Assembly (NCBI RefSeq): GCF_003014595.1
Contig: NZ_PYGK01000001.1
Coordinates: forward strand, 186,001-250,000
Origin: Chitinophaga ginsengisoli
GTDB lineage: Bacteria > Bacteroidota > Bacteroidia > Chitinophagales > Chitinophagaceae
Reading direction: 5' to 3'
Length of the DNA stretch: 64,000 nt
Under the pieces are notes generated by a model, which made no database searches, was not told the origin of the DNA, and saw nothing but the letters and a program-made list of their open reading frames with translations. Position 1 is the first letter of the stretch. Each line of letters begins with the position of its first letter. Made by a program: the position numbers and the translations under genes. Of the stretch, positions 8,359 through 18,125 are shown piece after piece.

Positions 8359-9270
8359 ATGACAACTCAAAAGCCGACAGGGGTAATCATCGCAAGGTTC
8401 CAGACACCCTCCCTACACGAAGGGCACTTACAGCTGATCAAAGAAGTAAGGTCTAAACACAATCGCCTGATCATTATACTTGGCGTCAGCCCGATCAAAG
8501 GCGGCCGTAAAAACCCACTGGATTACTACACCCGTGAGCGGATGCTGAAACAGCTCTTCCCCGATGTGATTGTACTCCCACTCAGCGACCAGGCTTCCGA
8601 TAAAGTATGGTCCCGTAAACTGGATGAACTACTGGGTAACAATCTCGGTAATGAAACATTCATCCTGTATGGCAGCCGTGACAGCTTTATCCCTTTCTAT
8701 TCCGGCCGTTTCCCTACCGTAGCACTACCGCCCGTGCAGGACTTTAACGCTACTGCACAAAGAGAAGCTGTTTCTGATAAGGTATTTGATACAGAAGAGT
8801 TCCGGGCTGGTATCATCTATAGCACTTATAATCTTTATCCGAAGGTATACCCAACAGTGGACATTGCACTGTTCCGTAATAACCGCCGGGAACTGCTCCT
8901 GGGACGCAAGCCGGCAGAAAATGCCTGGAGACTGCCCGGTGGCTTCGCCGATCCTGATGATGTCAGCTTTGATGCTGCCGCCGCAAGAGAATTGCGGGAA
9001 GAATGCGGACAGATAGAAACAAGCCCTATGCAGTATGAAATGTCCCTGCAAATGGATGACTGGCGCTATCGCTCCGAGGTAGACAAGATCATCACCACCC
9101 TGTTCAGTGCTGACCTCTTGTTTGGTGAACCTGCTGCCGACGATGACCTGAGCGCTATGCGCTGGATCAATGTGAATGCGATCCCTGAACTGATAGCGCA
9201 GGGCGAAATAGTCAGTACACACATCCCACTCCTGAAAAAATTAGCTGAAAAATATTCTACTAACGACTAA
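8359..9270 (+). CDS. nadM: bifunctional NMN adenylyltransferase / Nudix hydrolase
   Basis: The 303-residue protein joins two domains. The N-terminal nucleotidyltransferase (about residues 5-175) begins GVIIARFQTPSLHEGHLQLI, with the HxGH-type ATP-binding motif HEGH, and would make NAD from NMN and ATP. The C-terminal Nudix domain (about 180-300) has GGFADPDDVSFDAA and RELREECG, retaining the catalytic REUxEE residues; in characterised homologues it is an ADP-ribose pyrophosphatase. The next gene starts 10 bases later and supplies NMN, so the two form a two-step salvage operon under the promoter and palindrome upstream. Confidence 0.9.
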   Translation: MTTQKPTGVIIARFQTPSLHEGHLQLIKEVRSKHNRLIIILGVSPIKGGRKNPLDYYTRERMLKQLFPDVIVLPLSDQASDKVWSRKLDELLGNNLGNETFILYGSRDSFIPFYSGRFPTVALPPVQDFNATAQREAVSDKVFDTEEFRAGIIYSTYNLYPKVYPTVDIALFRNNRRELLLGRKPAENAWRLPGGFADPDDVSFDAAAARELREECGQIETSPMQYEMSLQMDDWRYRSEVDKIITTLFSADLLFGEPAADDDLSAMRWINVNAIPELIAQGEIVSTHIPLLKKLAEKYSTND

Positions 9271-9280
9271 ACGAAGAATC

Positions 9281-10696
9281 ATGACAAAGGAAAACCTCAT
9301 TCTATTAGCTGATGCCTACAAATACTCCCACCACAAACTCTATATTCCAGGCACAGAATACATCTACTCCTATTTTGAAAGCCGCGGAGGCAAATTCGAA
9401 GAAACAGTTTTCTATGGTCTGCAGTACTTCCTGATGGAATACCTGCAAGGCGCAGTTATCACCAAAGAAAAGATTGACGAAGCGGAGGCAACATTGCTGG
9501 AAGTGTTTGGCCGCAATGACGTATTTGACCGCAGCCGTTTCGAATATATTATTGAGAAACATGGCGGACGCCTCCCCGTACGTATCAAAGCCGTACCAGA
9601 AGGTACTGTAACAGGCGTGCGCAATGTATTAATGAGCATTGAAAATACAGATCCTGAATGCTATTGGTTGACCAACTTTTTGGAAACCTTACTTATGCAG
9701 GTGTGGTACCCATGTACCGTAGCCACCCTTTCCAGGGAGATCAAAAAAACAGTGAAGAAGTATTATACAGAAACAGCCAGCGAAGTTGCTTTCGCAGGGA
9801 TAGATTTTGTACTGAACGACTTCGGCTTCCGTGGCGCTAGCTCCGTAGAAAGCGCCGGTATCGGTGGCAGCGCTCACCTGATCAATTTCTCAGGTAGTGA
9901 TACACTGATCGGTTCTACTTTTGCCAAAAGATATTACCAGGCGCCGGTTGCTCCCGGATTGTCTATTCCGGCTACAGAACACTCTATCGTGACCATGCTG
10001 GGTGAAGAAGGGGAGATAGACATTTTCCGCCACATCCTGAATACATTCCCTACAGGTACTATTGCCTGCGTATCCGACTCTTACAACATCTTCAGAGCCT
10101 GTAAAGAATACTGGGGCACAGAACTGAAAGAACAGATCCTCAACAGACAGGGCACACTGGTGATCCGCCCAGATAGCGGTGACGCGATACAGACACTCCT
10201 CAAAATATTTGAGATCCTGATGGAAACTTTCGGTTATACCCTGAATGAAAAAGGTTATAAAGTACTGCCTCCACAGGTTAGAGTAATACAGGGCGACGGC
10301 ATCAGTTACTCTTCTATTCCTCCCATCTTTGAAGCATTAAAACAGGCAGGCATCAGTGCTGAAAACCTGGTACTGGGTATGGGTGGCGCTTTACTGCAAA
10401 GGGTCAACAGGGACACACAGGAATTTGCCCTCAAATGTTCCTTTGCACAGGTAAATGGTAAAGCCATCAATGTACAGAAGAATCCTCTGGAGCTCGATGC
10501 CAATGGTAACACCAGGGTGTCTTTCAAAAAGTCCAAATCAGGTAAACAGAAACTCGTACTGGACAATGGTACTTATAGATCCCTTCCTCAAAACGAGGCG
10601 CCGGAACTGAAAGACCAGCTGCTGACAGTTTTTGAAAATGGTGAGATCAAAACAACGTACACTTTTAACCAGATAAGAAAGAACGCAACAATCTGA
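9281..10696 (+). CDS. nadV: nicotinamide phosphoribosyltransferase (NAMPT/NadV)
   Basis: The 471-residue protein matches the NAMPT family in length and sequence rather than the shorter nicotinate enzymes. Visible features are YIYSYFESRGG near the N-terminus, DFGFRGASSVESAGIGG, PATEHSIVTMLGEEGE with the active-site His region, and TLVIRPDSGD, the phosphoribosyl-binding loop. It converts nicotinamide and PRPP to NMN, which the upstream enzyme adenylates to NAD. The gap to the upstream gene is 10 bases and a strong terminator follows, so nadM-nadV is a compact operon. Confidence 0.93.
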   Translation: MTKENLILLADAYKYSHHKLYIPGTEYIYSYFESRGGKFEETVFYGLQYFLMEYLQGAVITKEKIDEAEATLLEVFGRNDVFDRSRFEYIIEKHGGRLPVRIKAVPEGTVTGVRNVLMSIENTDPECYWLTNFLETLLMQVWYPCTVATLSREIKKTVKKYYTETASEVAFAGIDFVLNDFGFRGASSVESAGIGGSAHLINFSGSDTLIGSTFAKRYYQAPVAPGLSIPATEHSIVTMLGEEGEIDIFRHILNTFPTGTIACVSDSYNIFRACKEYWGTELKEQILNRQGTLVIRPDSGDAIQTLLKIFEILMETFGYTLNEKGYKVLPPQVRVIQGDGISYSSIPPIFEALKQAGISAENLVLGMGGALLQRVNRDTQEFALKCSFAQVNGKAINVQKNPLELDANGNTRVSFKKSKSGKQKLVLDNGTYRSLPQNEAPELKDQLLTVFENGEIKTTYTFNQIRKNATI

Positions 10697-10725
10697 CTTC
10701 TCGCCATCATTTGTCCCCCGTACCG

Positions 10726-10749
10726 GCCGTCCTATGCGACGGCTTTTTT
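10726..10749 (+). terminator. intrinsic terminator of the nadM-nadV operon
   Basis: Stem GCCGTC / GACGGC with loop CTATGC, followed by six T residues. Confidence 0.85.
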
Positions 10750-10800
10750 CATTATCATTGCACCGAAATGATCTACAAAAAACTTAAAAATCCCTTACTC

Positions 10801-11715
10801 ATGAAAAAAATGCTGTTAACCCTTGTGTTGACCATTCTGATTGTTTATGCCCAGGCACAATCTCCTGAAAAAATATACTCTTTATGGGGAGCGAACATAT
10901 CCACTGCATCCTGGGTAAAACTGGGTACATTAACCGCAAGTCAGGGGGGTGTATCATCAACAATAGTCGTATATGCGGGACAAGGATATAATGGATATAA
11001 CAACCAGATGGGTTCCGTTGAATTATTTATCAGAACGAGCAATGGAGCAACTGTCGGACCTAACGGATACGGCTTTGGAGCGTATGCTACCCGTTACGGT
11101 GGCACACCAGATCTGTTTACCCGCATGAAAATCGTACCTAACAATACCGGTGCTACGGCCACTGCATATGACATATATGCTTACGTTTCTCCCTATATCG
11201 GTAGCGGTTACTATACCGTAAAGGGTGATGGTGGATGGACGCCATCTATGACGGTTACAACAGAACCTGCCACCGCATACGAGGTGCCGTTCCTGTTCAA
11301 AATCCAGTGTGATGCTTCACTGGCAGGTGGGGGCCTTGTTGCCCAGGTTAGTACGGGAAATGTCGGCATTGGCACCAGTACGCCTACAGAAAAACTTTCA
11401 GTAAAAGGAACTGTCCTGGCCCAGAAAGTAAAAGTAACTACGGCAGCAGCCAACTGGCCCGACTATGTATTTGCTGCTGACTATAAACTGCCCTCCATTC
11501 TGGATGTCGAAAAGTTTGTAAAAGAACATCAACATTTACCTGAAGTTCCATCTGCAAAAGAAGTTGAAGCCAATGGACTCGATCTCGCTGAAACCAATAA
11601 ACAATTATTGAAAAAGCTGGAAGAGCTGACGCTTTACATCATTGAGCTGAAGAAAGAGAACCTCGCACAGCAGGCCGCCATCGAAACCCTGCAGAAAGAG
11701 CTGCCAAAGAAATAA
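10801..11715 (+). CDS. secreted fibre-like protein with GNVGIGT motif and C-terminal coiled coil
   Basis: The ATG chosen here gives a clean signal peptide (MKKMLLTLVLTILIVYAQAQ); the frame is open 90 bases further upstream but that part overlaps a terminator and is unlikely to be translated. The 304-residue product has a beta-rich, Gly/Tyr/Thr-rich body, then GNVGIGTSTPTEKLSVKGTV at about residues 210-229, the repeat found in tail-fibre-like and S74-related secreted proteins of Bacteroidota. It ends with a heptad-rich region (about 260-300, QLLKKLEELTLYIIELKK) likely to trimerise. Role unknown; a surface adhesin or fibre is plausible. It stands alone between two terminators. Confidence 0.7.
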   Translation: MKKMLLTLVLTILIVYAQAQSPEKIYSLWGANISTASWVKLGTLTASQGGVSSTIVVYAGQGYNGYNNQMGSVELFIRTSNGATVGPNGYGFGAYATRYGGTPDLFTRMKIVPNNTGATATAYDIYAYVSPYIGSGYYTVKGDGGWTPSMTVTTEPATAYEVPFLFKIQCDASLAGGGLVAQVSTGNVGIGTSTPTEKLSVKGTVLAQKVKVTTAAANWPDYVFAADYKLPSILDVEKFVKEHQHLPEVPSAKEVEANGLDLAETNKQLLKKLEELTLYIIELKKENLAQQAAIETLQKELPKK

Positions 11716-11733
11716 AACTAAAATAAAAACAGA

Positions 11734-11757
11734 GGCCGGAGTAAGACTACTCCGGCC
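11734..11757 (-). terminator. intrinsic terminator of the RND efflux operon
   Basis: GGCCGGAGTA and TACTCCGGCC form a perfect 10-base stem with loop AGAC. The A-rich flank on the left is T-rich on the minus strand, so it fits the end of the leftward efflux operon; it may also slow rightward transcripts from the fibre gene. Confidence 0.7.
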
Positions 11758-11809
11758 CGTTGCCTAAACCTACAACTGTTACACTATTAGTAACTAAGTT
11801 CTTTATTGA

Positions 11810-14800
11810 TTAATTCAATGATGTTTCTTCAATTTCTGCCGCATAAGGAGCCACCAATCTTTGGCGGATCAATCGTTTTGCGGAAGGCTTGTTCCATCCA
11901 AAACGGTTCATAATGCTATCCACGATCCTGTACACGACCGGTACTACGATCAGGGTCAGGAACATAGAGCTGATCAGACCTCCGATAATCACCCAGGCCA
12001 GACCGTTCTTGATCGAAGCCACACCACCGGTTGCCAGCGCGATAGGTAACATACCGATCACCATGGCGATGGTCGTCATCAGGATCGGACGCAGACGGGC
12101 ATTGTTTGCATGTATCAACGCCTCATTGGTACTCTGTCCCTGCTCTTTCATCTGGTTGGCAAAGTCGACCAGGATGATCGCGTTTTTCGCCACCAGACCA
12201 ATCAACATGATGATACCGAGAATGGTGAAGATGTTCAGGGTGTTGTTGGTAAGTGCCAGCGCGAGCAGGGCACCGATAATAGCCAATGGGATAGAGAACA
12301 AAACCACAAACGGATAAATATAGTTATCGTACAGCGCCACCATGATGAGGTACACCATTACGATCGAGATCAACAAGGCTGCACCCAGTGCACCAAATGA
12401 GTCTCCCTGGTTTTCCGCATCACCTGCCCATACATAAGAGATACCGGTAGGCTTGCGCAGTTTCTCAATCGCTGCTGCAAATTCGGTCTGCACACTACCA
12501 CTTGGGCGTCCTATTACCAGACATTTTACAGACACAGATGTGTTCTTATCTCTTCTTTCCAGCCGGCTCGGACCAGAACCTTCCGTTACAGTTGCAAACT
12601 GTGACAGGCGGATCAGCTGCCCCTGATTGTTGAGGAACTGTATATTAGATACGTCCTGCAGGCTCTTACGGTTAAAGTCATCAAAACGCAGGTTGATGGC
12701 ATATTCGTAATCGCCCTGACGGAACTTGATTTTAGAGTCGTCAGCAGTGCCACTGAACGCAGTCTGCATAGTACCACCTACATTTTCCAATGTCAGCCCC
12801 AGTGCCGACATTTTATCACGGTCTACCTGCACATTGATCTCAGGATTACCTTCTTCTACAGATAATTTTGCATCGCTCGTACCGTCTATCTTCGCCAATA
12901 CGTTCCTTGCTTCTTTTGCATACGCCATTACGCTGTCCAGGTCCGTACCCATCACTACCAGTTCCACAGGCGCATTCTCTGCCGTACCCAGGATACTTAC
13001 GTTCATGGTTTTTACTTTCACACCAGGCAGTATATCCCTGATCTCTGCCTTCGTTTTTGCAGCATAGATATCGGAACCGTCGGCTCGTTTTTCAGGATCT
13101 ACCAGCATTACCGTGATCTCAGATTTATATGCGGTAGACTGAGATGTACCCATACCGTCTTCACTGGTCTGACCAACAGTGGTAATCAGACGGGTTACTT
13201 CCGGTTTCTTAGAAAGATATTGTTCTGCTTTACGTGTAGCCTGGTTGGTTTGTTCCACAGAGGCATCTTTCGGCATTTCCAATACCAGGATGAACTGGCC
13301 ACGGTCACCTCTCGGGATGAACTCACCACCAATGTAGCCTTTACCCAGCAGCATAAAAGACAGGAACAGCAAACCTATGGCCACTACCAGGGTAATAAGC
13401 TTGTGGCTCAGTGCCCATTTCAGGATGCCTGTCATCCAGTCGGTGAATTTCTGCAGCTGCCTCTCAAACCAAAGAATGAATCTTCCGAAGATATTTTTGT
13501 CGGTGATATGCTCCAGTTTTCCGAAACGGGAGGATAGCAGCGGTACGATCATAAAGGAAGACAACAAACTGAGCATCGTGGAGATCATCACCACCACACA
13601 GAACTCCCTCAGAATTTTTGATACCAGTTCATTCGTTAAAGAGATTGGCAGGAACACCACCACAATTACCAGGGTGATAGAGGTAACAGTAAAACCGATC
13701 TCTTTCACACCATCAAACGCTGCACGCACCCTGTTCTTCCCCATCTCCATATGTCGGTAGATGTTTTCAAGCACCACGATAGCATCATCCACCAGGATAC
13801 CTACCACGAGGGACAAACCAAGCAGAGACATCAGGTTCAGTGAGAAGCCGAATAGCTTCATACCGATAAATGTGGCTATCAGGGACGCCGGAATAGAGAT
13901 CATTACGAAGATTGCACTCCTGATACTATGAAGGAACAAGAGCATTACTGCTGCCACCAGTGCTACCGCAATGATCAGGTCATGGATCACAGAGTCTGCA
14001 GATTCCAGCGTAAAGTCTGAGGAGTCGTTCGCGATGAAGATCTTCAGATTATTGGCAGCATAATCTTTTTCTACACGAACAATCGCTTTTTTCATTTCCT
14101 CACTCACGGTCACGGCGTTGGCGTCTGTCTGTTTCTGCACCTGCATAGCAATAGCGCTTGTACCATCCACACGGGCCATACGCTCAACGTCTTTCTGCGC
14201 ATCCTGTACATCGGCCACATCGCTCAGGCGGATCTGTGTCCCGTCTGCAGTTGTGGTGAGCACCAGGTTACGCAGCTGGTCCACATTTTTATACTTACCA
14301 GCCAGGCGGATCAGTATCTGTTGATCTGCTGTTTTCACTTTACCGGTAGGGAAGTCCAGGTTGGCGTTGGTAACAGTCTGTCTTACCTGGTTAATAGACA
14401 GTTTATATGCTTCCAGTTTGTTGGGGTCGATGTTCACCTGAATCTCACGTTCCTGTCCACCGATCAGGGAGATCTGCGCCACGCCCGGTAAACGGGACAA
14501 CAATGGCTGCAGCTTTTTATCCACCAGGTCATAGAACTCCTTGCTGTCCATATTGGCGGTAGCAGACAAGGTCATAATTGGCAAATCAGACAGGGAGAAT
14601 TTTGTGAGTGATGGCGCCTTTGCATCTGAAGGCAGATCCGACAGGATAGCATTCACTTTACGCTGCGCATCCTGCATGGCAAGATCAACGTTAGCGTCGT
14701 TATTCAGTTCTACGGTAACGGTAGACAAGCTCTCGGAAGATTTTGACATGATCTTCTTGATCTTCTCCATTGATGCTACCGCATCTTCTATCTTTTTTGT

Positions 14801-14989
14801 AATGGTGCTCTCCACCTCTTTCGGGGATGCACCCGGATATACTGTTGCAATGGTCACTACCGGCGATTCGAACTTTGGCAACAGCTCATAGTTGAGCGAT
14901 TGGTAGCTCATCACACCCAGCAATGTAAGAATGGTGAATATCACCACCACTATTGTGGGCCGTTTTATGGATATTTCTGTGATCTTCAT
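11810..14989 (-). CDS. RND efflux pump inner-membrane permease (AcrB/HAE1 type)
   Basis: The 1059-residue protein has the RND layout: one N-terminal helix (TIVVVIFTILTLLGVMSY), a large periplasmic part, a six-helix block with the proton-relay pair D401-D402 in GILVDDAIVVLEN, a second periplasmic part, and a final helix block (GLVAKNAIILVDF). It is the hydrophobe/amphiphile proton antiporter class that exports drugs, detergents or dyes. The adaptor gene lies 6 bases upstream and the TolC-type gene before that, so a full tripartite pump is encoded in one operon. Substrates cannot be told from sequence. Confidence 0.95.
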   Translation of the reverse strand: MKITEISIKRPTIVVVIFTILTLLGVMSYQSLNYELLPKFESPVVTIATVYPGASPKEVESTITKKIEDAVASMEKIKKIMSKSSESLSTVTVELNNDANVDLAMQDAQRKVNAILSDLPSDAKAPSLTKFSLSDLPIMTLSATANMDSKEFYDLVDKKLQPLLSRLPGVAQISLIGGQEREIQVNIDPNKLEAYKLSINQVRQTVTNANLDFPTGKVKTADQQILIRLAGKYKNVDQLRNLVLTTTADGTQIRLSDVADVQDAQKDVERMARVDGTSAIAMQVQKQTDANAVTVSEEMKKAIVRVEKDYAANNLKIFIANDSSDFTLESADSVIHDLIIAVALVAAVMLLFLHSIRSAIFVMISIPASLIATFIGMKLFGFSLNLMSLLGLSLVVGILVDDAIVVLENIYRHMEMGKNRVRAAFDGVKEIGFTVTSITLVIVVVFLPISLTNELVSKILREFCVVVMISTMLSLLSSFMIVPLLSSRFGKLEHITDKNIFGRFILWFERQLQKFTDWMTGILKWALSHKLITLVVAIGLLFLSFMLLGKGYIGGEFIPRGDRGQFILVLEMPKDASVEQTNQATRKAEQYLSKKPEVTRLITTVGQTSEDGMGTSQSTAYKSEITVMLVDPEKRADGSDIYAAKTKAEIRDILPGVKVKTMNVSILGTAENAPVELVVMGTDLDSVMAYAKEARNVLAKIDGTSDAKLSVEEGNPEINVQVDRDKMSALGLTLENVGGTMQTAFSGTADDSKIKFRQGDYEYAINLRFDDFNRKSLQDVSNIQFLNNQGQLIRLSQFATVTEGSGPSRLERRDKNTSVSVKCLVIGRPSGSVQTEFAAAIEKLRKPTGISYVWAGDAENQGDSFGALGAALLISIVMVYLIMVALYDNYIYPFVVLFSIPLAIIGALLALALTNNTLNIFTILGIIMLIGLVAKNAIILVDFANQMKEQGQSTNEALIHANNARLRPILMTTIAMVIGMLPIALATGGVASIKNGLAWVIIGGLISSMFLTLIVVPVVYRIVDSIMNRFGWNKPSAKRLIRQRLVAPYAAEIEETSLN

Positions 14990-14995
14990 AGTTGA

Positions 14996-16057
14996 TTATT
15001 TTTGCACCGTTACCTTAACACCATCTACCAGGTTAATCTGTCCGCTGGTAATAACAGTTTCTCCTTCATTCAATCCTTCCCTGATCTCTACTTTGTCACC
15101 ATAAATACGGCCAGCCACTACCTTACGCAGTTTAGCAGTATTGTTCTCCATCACATACACCTGGTTGCTGTTCACTCCACCTACAAAAGCGGTACGTGCT
15201 ACCAGAATGGTTGGCAATGCATCCTTCATTTCGAAATGAGCGGTACCATACATACCGGCTCTCAGTTGTTTGCCAGTGTTATTCAGCACTTCCATTTCCA
15301 CAGGGTAGTTCAGCGTATTATCACCTTTTGCAGCGATGAAGGTTACACGACCTTCATAGTTCATTTCAGGGAATACGTTGGATGTTACTTTCACCTTATC
15401 GCCTTCTTTCAGGTTTACCACCTGGAATTCCGGCACAGATACCGCCAGTTTCAGGCGGGATACATCTACTATGTCAAACATTTTATTGCCTACAGAGAGA
15501 TAAGCACCCTGTTCGATATATTTTTTGTTGATCACACCACTGATAGGCGCTTTGATATAGGTATCGCCTACACGACGGCTGGCAGCTTCCACTTTTGTCT
15601 TTTGCAGCTCATATTGCAGAGTTACATCATCCACCTGTTTTTTAGTTACACCACCTGTTTTAAAAGCAGCTTCATATCTTTCTTTATCTACCCTCATCTG
15701 TTCCAGGTTGGTTCTGGCGGCAGATAGGTCTGTACCAACTATTTCGCCATCTACATGTGCAATGATCTGTCCCTCACGTACCACACTGCCTTCATCTACC
15801 TGCAGTTTAGTGATACGGCCGGCAGTTTCTGCCAGATAGGTGAGTTCACGTACAGGGGTAAAGTTCCCGTTGGACTGGAAGCCCTGTGAAAAATCTGATT
15901 TCGCCACCTTTTCTACCAGTACGGGTACATCACCGGCATTGCTCTTCTTCACAAATTCCGTTTTGGCTTCATTTTCTTTTTTATTGGCGCCCAGTTTCCA
16001 CATGATCAATACAACAGCTGCAATGGTCACTGTGCCCCAGATAAGAATCTTTTTCAT
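14996..16057 (-). CDS. RND efflux periplasmic adaptor subunit (membrane fusion protein)
   Basis: A 353-residue AcrA-type adaptor. An N-terminal hydrophobic anchor (WGTVTIAAVVLIMWKLG) is followed by a lipoyl half (ITKLQVDEGSVVREGQIIA), a coiled-coil hairpin with DLSAARTNLEQMRVDKERYE, the second lipoyl half (TYIKAPISGVINKKYIEQGA), and beta-barrel and membrane-proximal domains. It links the permease to the outer-membrane channel. The 6-base gap to the permease gene and the same-strand TolC gene show co-transcription. Confidence 0.93.
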   Translation of the reverse strand: MKKILIWGTVTIAAVVLIMWKLGANKKENEAKTEFVKKSNAGDVPVLVEKVAKSDFSQGFQSNGNFTPVRELTYLAETAGRITKLQVDEGSVVREGQIIAHVDGEIVGTDLSAARTNLEQMRVDKERYEAAFKTGGVTKKQVDDVTLQYELQKTKVEAASRRVGDTYIKAPISGVINKKYIEQGAYLSVGNKMFDIVDVSRLKLAVSVPEFQVVNLKEGDKVKVTSNVFPEMNYEGRVTFIAAKGDNTLNYPVEMEVLNNTGKQLRAGMYGTAHFEMKDALPTILVARTAFVGGVNSNQVYVMENNTAKLRKVVAGRIYGDKVEIREGLNEGETVITSGQINLVDGVKVTVQK

Positions 16058-16088
16058 ATAGTTTGGTATGCGGTTTTAGCGGTTTAAA

Positions 16089-17450
16089 TTAGTTCAGCAG
16101 GGTTTTCAGATTACCATTGGATTTGATGATATCCAGTTCTGCCAGTTTATATTGTAGTAAGGCTTCGTTGTAGTTGTTCTGCGCGGAAGTGAGCGATGTT
16201 TCAGCATCCAGCAGATCCGTCAGGTTGGCCAGGCCCAGGTTATAGTTATTCTGGGTGGAGTTGTATACCTCATTGGCCAGATCTACGTTCTCCTTTTGTT
16301 CCTTAATAGTGGCCAGGTTATTCTGTACCTGCAGTTTGGCGTTTTCATACTGCGTATTCAGTGAGAGGGTAGTAGCCTCCATATCTTTTCTTATCTGTTT
16401 CAGCGTCACATTGGCCTGGCTTACACGTGAGCGGCGCGCCCATCCATCAAAAATGGGGATCTTCAATGTAAGGCTCACAGCCGCCATATCATACCAGCTG
16501 GCAGTAGAACCATTTGACTTGGATTTCAGCATATCAAACTTATTGCTGATGCCATTGTAAGAGTAGTTGCCAGACAATGCCAGGGAAGGATAATACTCTG
16601 CCTGGTACGCTTTCTTCTGGAACTGCTGCAGCTCTTCCTGTTTTTGCAACAGGCGGTATTCGATCCTGTTGTCGACATTCATCCCTCCAAAATCAGCTAC
16701 AGTTGCTTTACTTTCTATTTCCTTGAATGAGGCAGAAGGCAGGTTCAGGGTGGTGCTCATAGACATCCCCATTTGCTGCTTCAGCTGATTGGCCTGCACC
16801 AGGAACTGGTTCTGCGCTTGTGTACGTTGCGTTTTGTAGTTGGTGAGGTTCACACGCATACGGTCAAGGTCTATCTTACGTGCCAGTCCGTTCTGCACCT
16901 GAGACGAAGTGGTCTCTACCAGTTTGGTGAGCTTCTCGATATTGGCATCCAGTACTACCATTTTCTCACGTGACACCAGTGTGTTATAATAAAGCTGTGT
17001 TACATTATAGATCACTGTCTCTTCACTCTGTACTGTCTGCATCTTATAGTACTCTTCACCTGCTTTTGCCGCTTTCAGACCGGTAAACACGGACTGGTTG
17101 TATACCTCCTGTGTAATAGTACCGGAAGCGGTAACATTGTGTGTGGTACCGGCTTGCAGCAGGGTAGTAGTGCCGGGTGCTCCCCCTGTGATCTCACCGG
17201 GAACGGCTAGTACCTGTTTTTTGATATTATTGGTATACTGTCCCTGGCCATTTACCTGTGGTAAAGCCCTGGCTCTTACTTCACTGGTTTTAAAACGGCC
17301 CATATCTTCTTCCAGTCGGGTACGTGCCAGTTGCTGATTATTCGCGAGCGCATACTTCAGGCACTCCTGCAACGACAGTTCCGATTGCGCATAGGAGGTA
17401 TATCCCCCTATTCCCATTAAGAGAATAAGCGTTAACATTATCCTTTTCAT
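16089..17450 (-). CDS. TolC-family outer-membrane efflux channel
   Basis: A 453-residue protein with signal peptide (MKRIMLTLILLMGIGG, cleavage near TSYAQ) and two repeats of the outer-membrane efflux family. ELSLQECLKYALANNQQLA opens the mature part, and LANLTDLLDAETSLTSAQNN is the typical second-repeat helix pair. It forms the trimeric channel of the pump. It is the first structural gene after the regulator pair, 54 bases downstream of the second TetR gene. Confidence 0.93.
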   Translation of the reverse strand: MKRIMLTLILLMGIGGYTSYAQSELSLQECLKYALANNQQLARTRLEEDMGRFKTSEVRARALPQVNGQGQYTNNIKKQVLAVPGEITGGAPGTTTLLQAGTTHNVTASGTITQEVYNQSVFTGLKAAKAGEEYYKMQTVQSEETVIYNVTQLYYNTLVSREKMVVLDANIEKLTKLVETTSSQVQNGLARKIDLDRMRVNLTNYKTQRTQAQNQFLVQANQLKQQMGMSMSTTLNLPSASFKEIESKATVADFGGMNVDNRIEYRLLQKQEELQQFQKKAYQAEYYPSLALSGNYSYNGISNKFDMLKSKSNGSTASWYDMAAVSLTLKIPIFDGWARRSRVSQANVTLKQIRKDMEATTLSLNTQYENAKLQVQNNLATIKEQKENVDLANEVYNSTQNNYNLGLANLTDLLDAETSLTSAQNNYNEALLQYKLAELDIIKSNGNLKTLLN

Positions 17451-17504
17451 CCGTATGTTTTACTTTGATTTTTTAGTTGGCGGATATAGTTTTAAGCGGT
17501 AGTA

Positions 17505-18116
17505 TTAGTCTTCTTTAATATGTAGGTATTCAGCGGCCAGCTTACGTCCTTTCATTGTTGTCACTCCGAGTATAAAGTGTATGGTGATCTCTTTCATCAC
17601 CTCGTGCATATTGAATTGTGCAGCAGGAAACTGTGATGGCTCAAAAGCCATATCCAGCTGTAGTAGCCGCGTACGTGCCATGATGTTCAATTTAAGGTCT
17701 TCGCGGTAGAGGCCTTCCCGCATGCCTCGTTCAAGATTGGCTGTAATGGCTTGCAACAGCCGCTCCTGTTTGAACACTTCCACGTCCTTCCAGATTTCGG
17801 GGAGGTACTTCTCCATCTCAAACAACATCACGGGATTGATTGTATTTCCCATCTGTTCTATGTACTCCACCTCTTTCAGCAGCTCCTCAATAGCGTTAGC
17901 AGATTGCTGACGAAAATCTTCCAGATGCTGCTCATGCCTGTTCAGCAAAAAGCGCACCCCATCCTGTACCAGTTCCTCCTTGTCCTTGAAATGTTCGTAC
18001 ACCGTTTTCTTTGACACTCCACATTCCCTTGATATGTCGAACATTGTTACACTCTTAATTCCGTACGTCCTGAACATCTTTGATGCTGTTTCCAATATCC
18101 GTGCTCTGACTGGCAT
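17505..18116 (-). CDS. TetR/AcrR-family regulator (second of a tandem pair)
   Basis: The 203-residue protein starts with a helix-turn-helix domain: ILETASKMFRTYGIKSVTM, then ISRECGVSKKTVYEHFKDKE. The ligand-binding half is divergent, as usual. It is nine bases downstream of a second, non-identical TetR gene and directly upstream of the efflux genes, so it is probably a local repressor of the pump, or a sensor working together with its neighbour. Confidence 0.88.
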   Translation of the reverse strand: MPVRARILETASKMFRTYGIKSVTMFDISRECGVSKKTVYEHFKDKEELVQDGVRFLLNRHEQHLEDFRQQSANAIEELLKEVEYIEQMGNTINPVMLFEMEKYLPEIWKDVEVFKQERLLQAITANLERGMREGLYREDLKLNIMARTRLLQLDMAFEPSQFPAAQFNMHEVMKEITIHFILGVTTMKGRKLAAEYLHIKED

Positions 18117-18125
18117 TATTCCTGT

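Noticed and set aside
10711..10800. Upstream extension of the fibre-like protein
   Set aside because: It overlaps the nadV terminator, and the ATG at 10801 gives a clean signal peptide.
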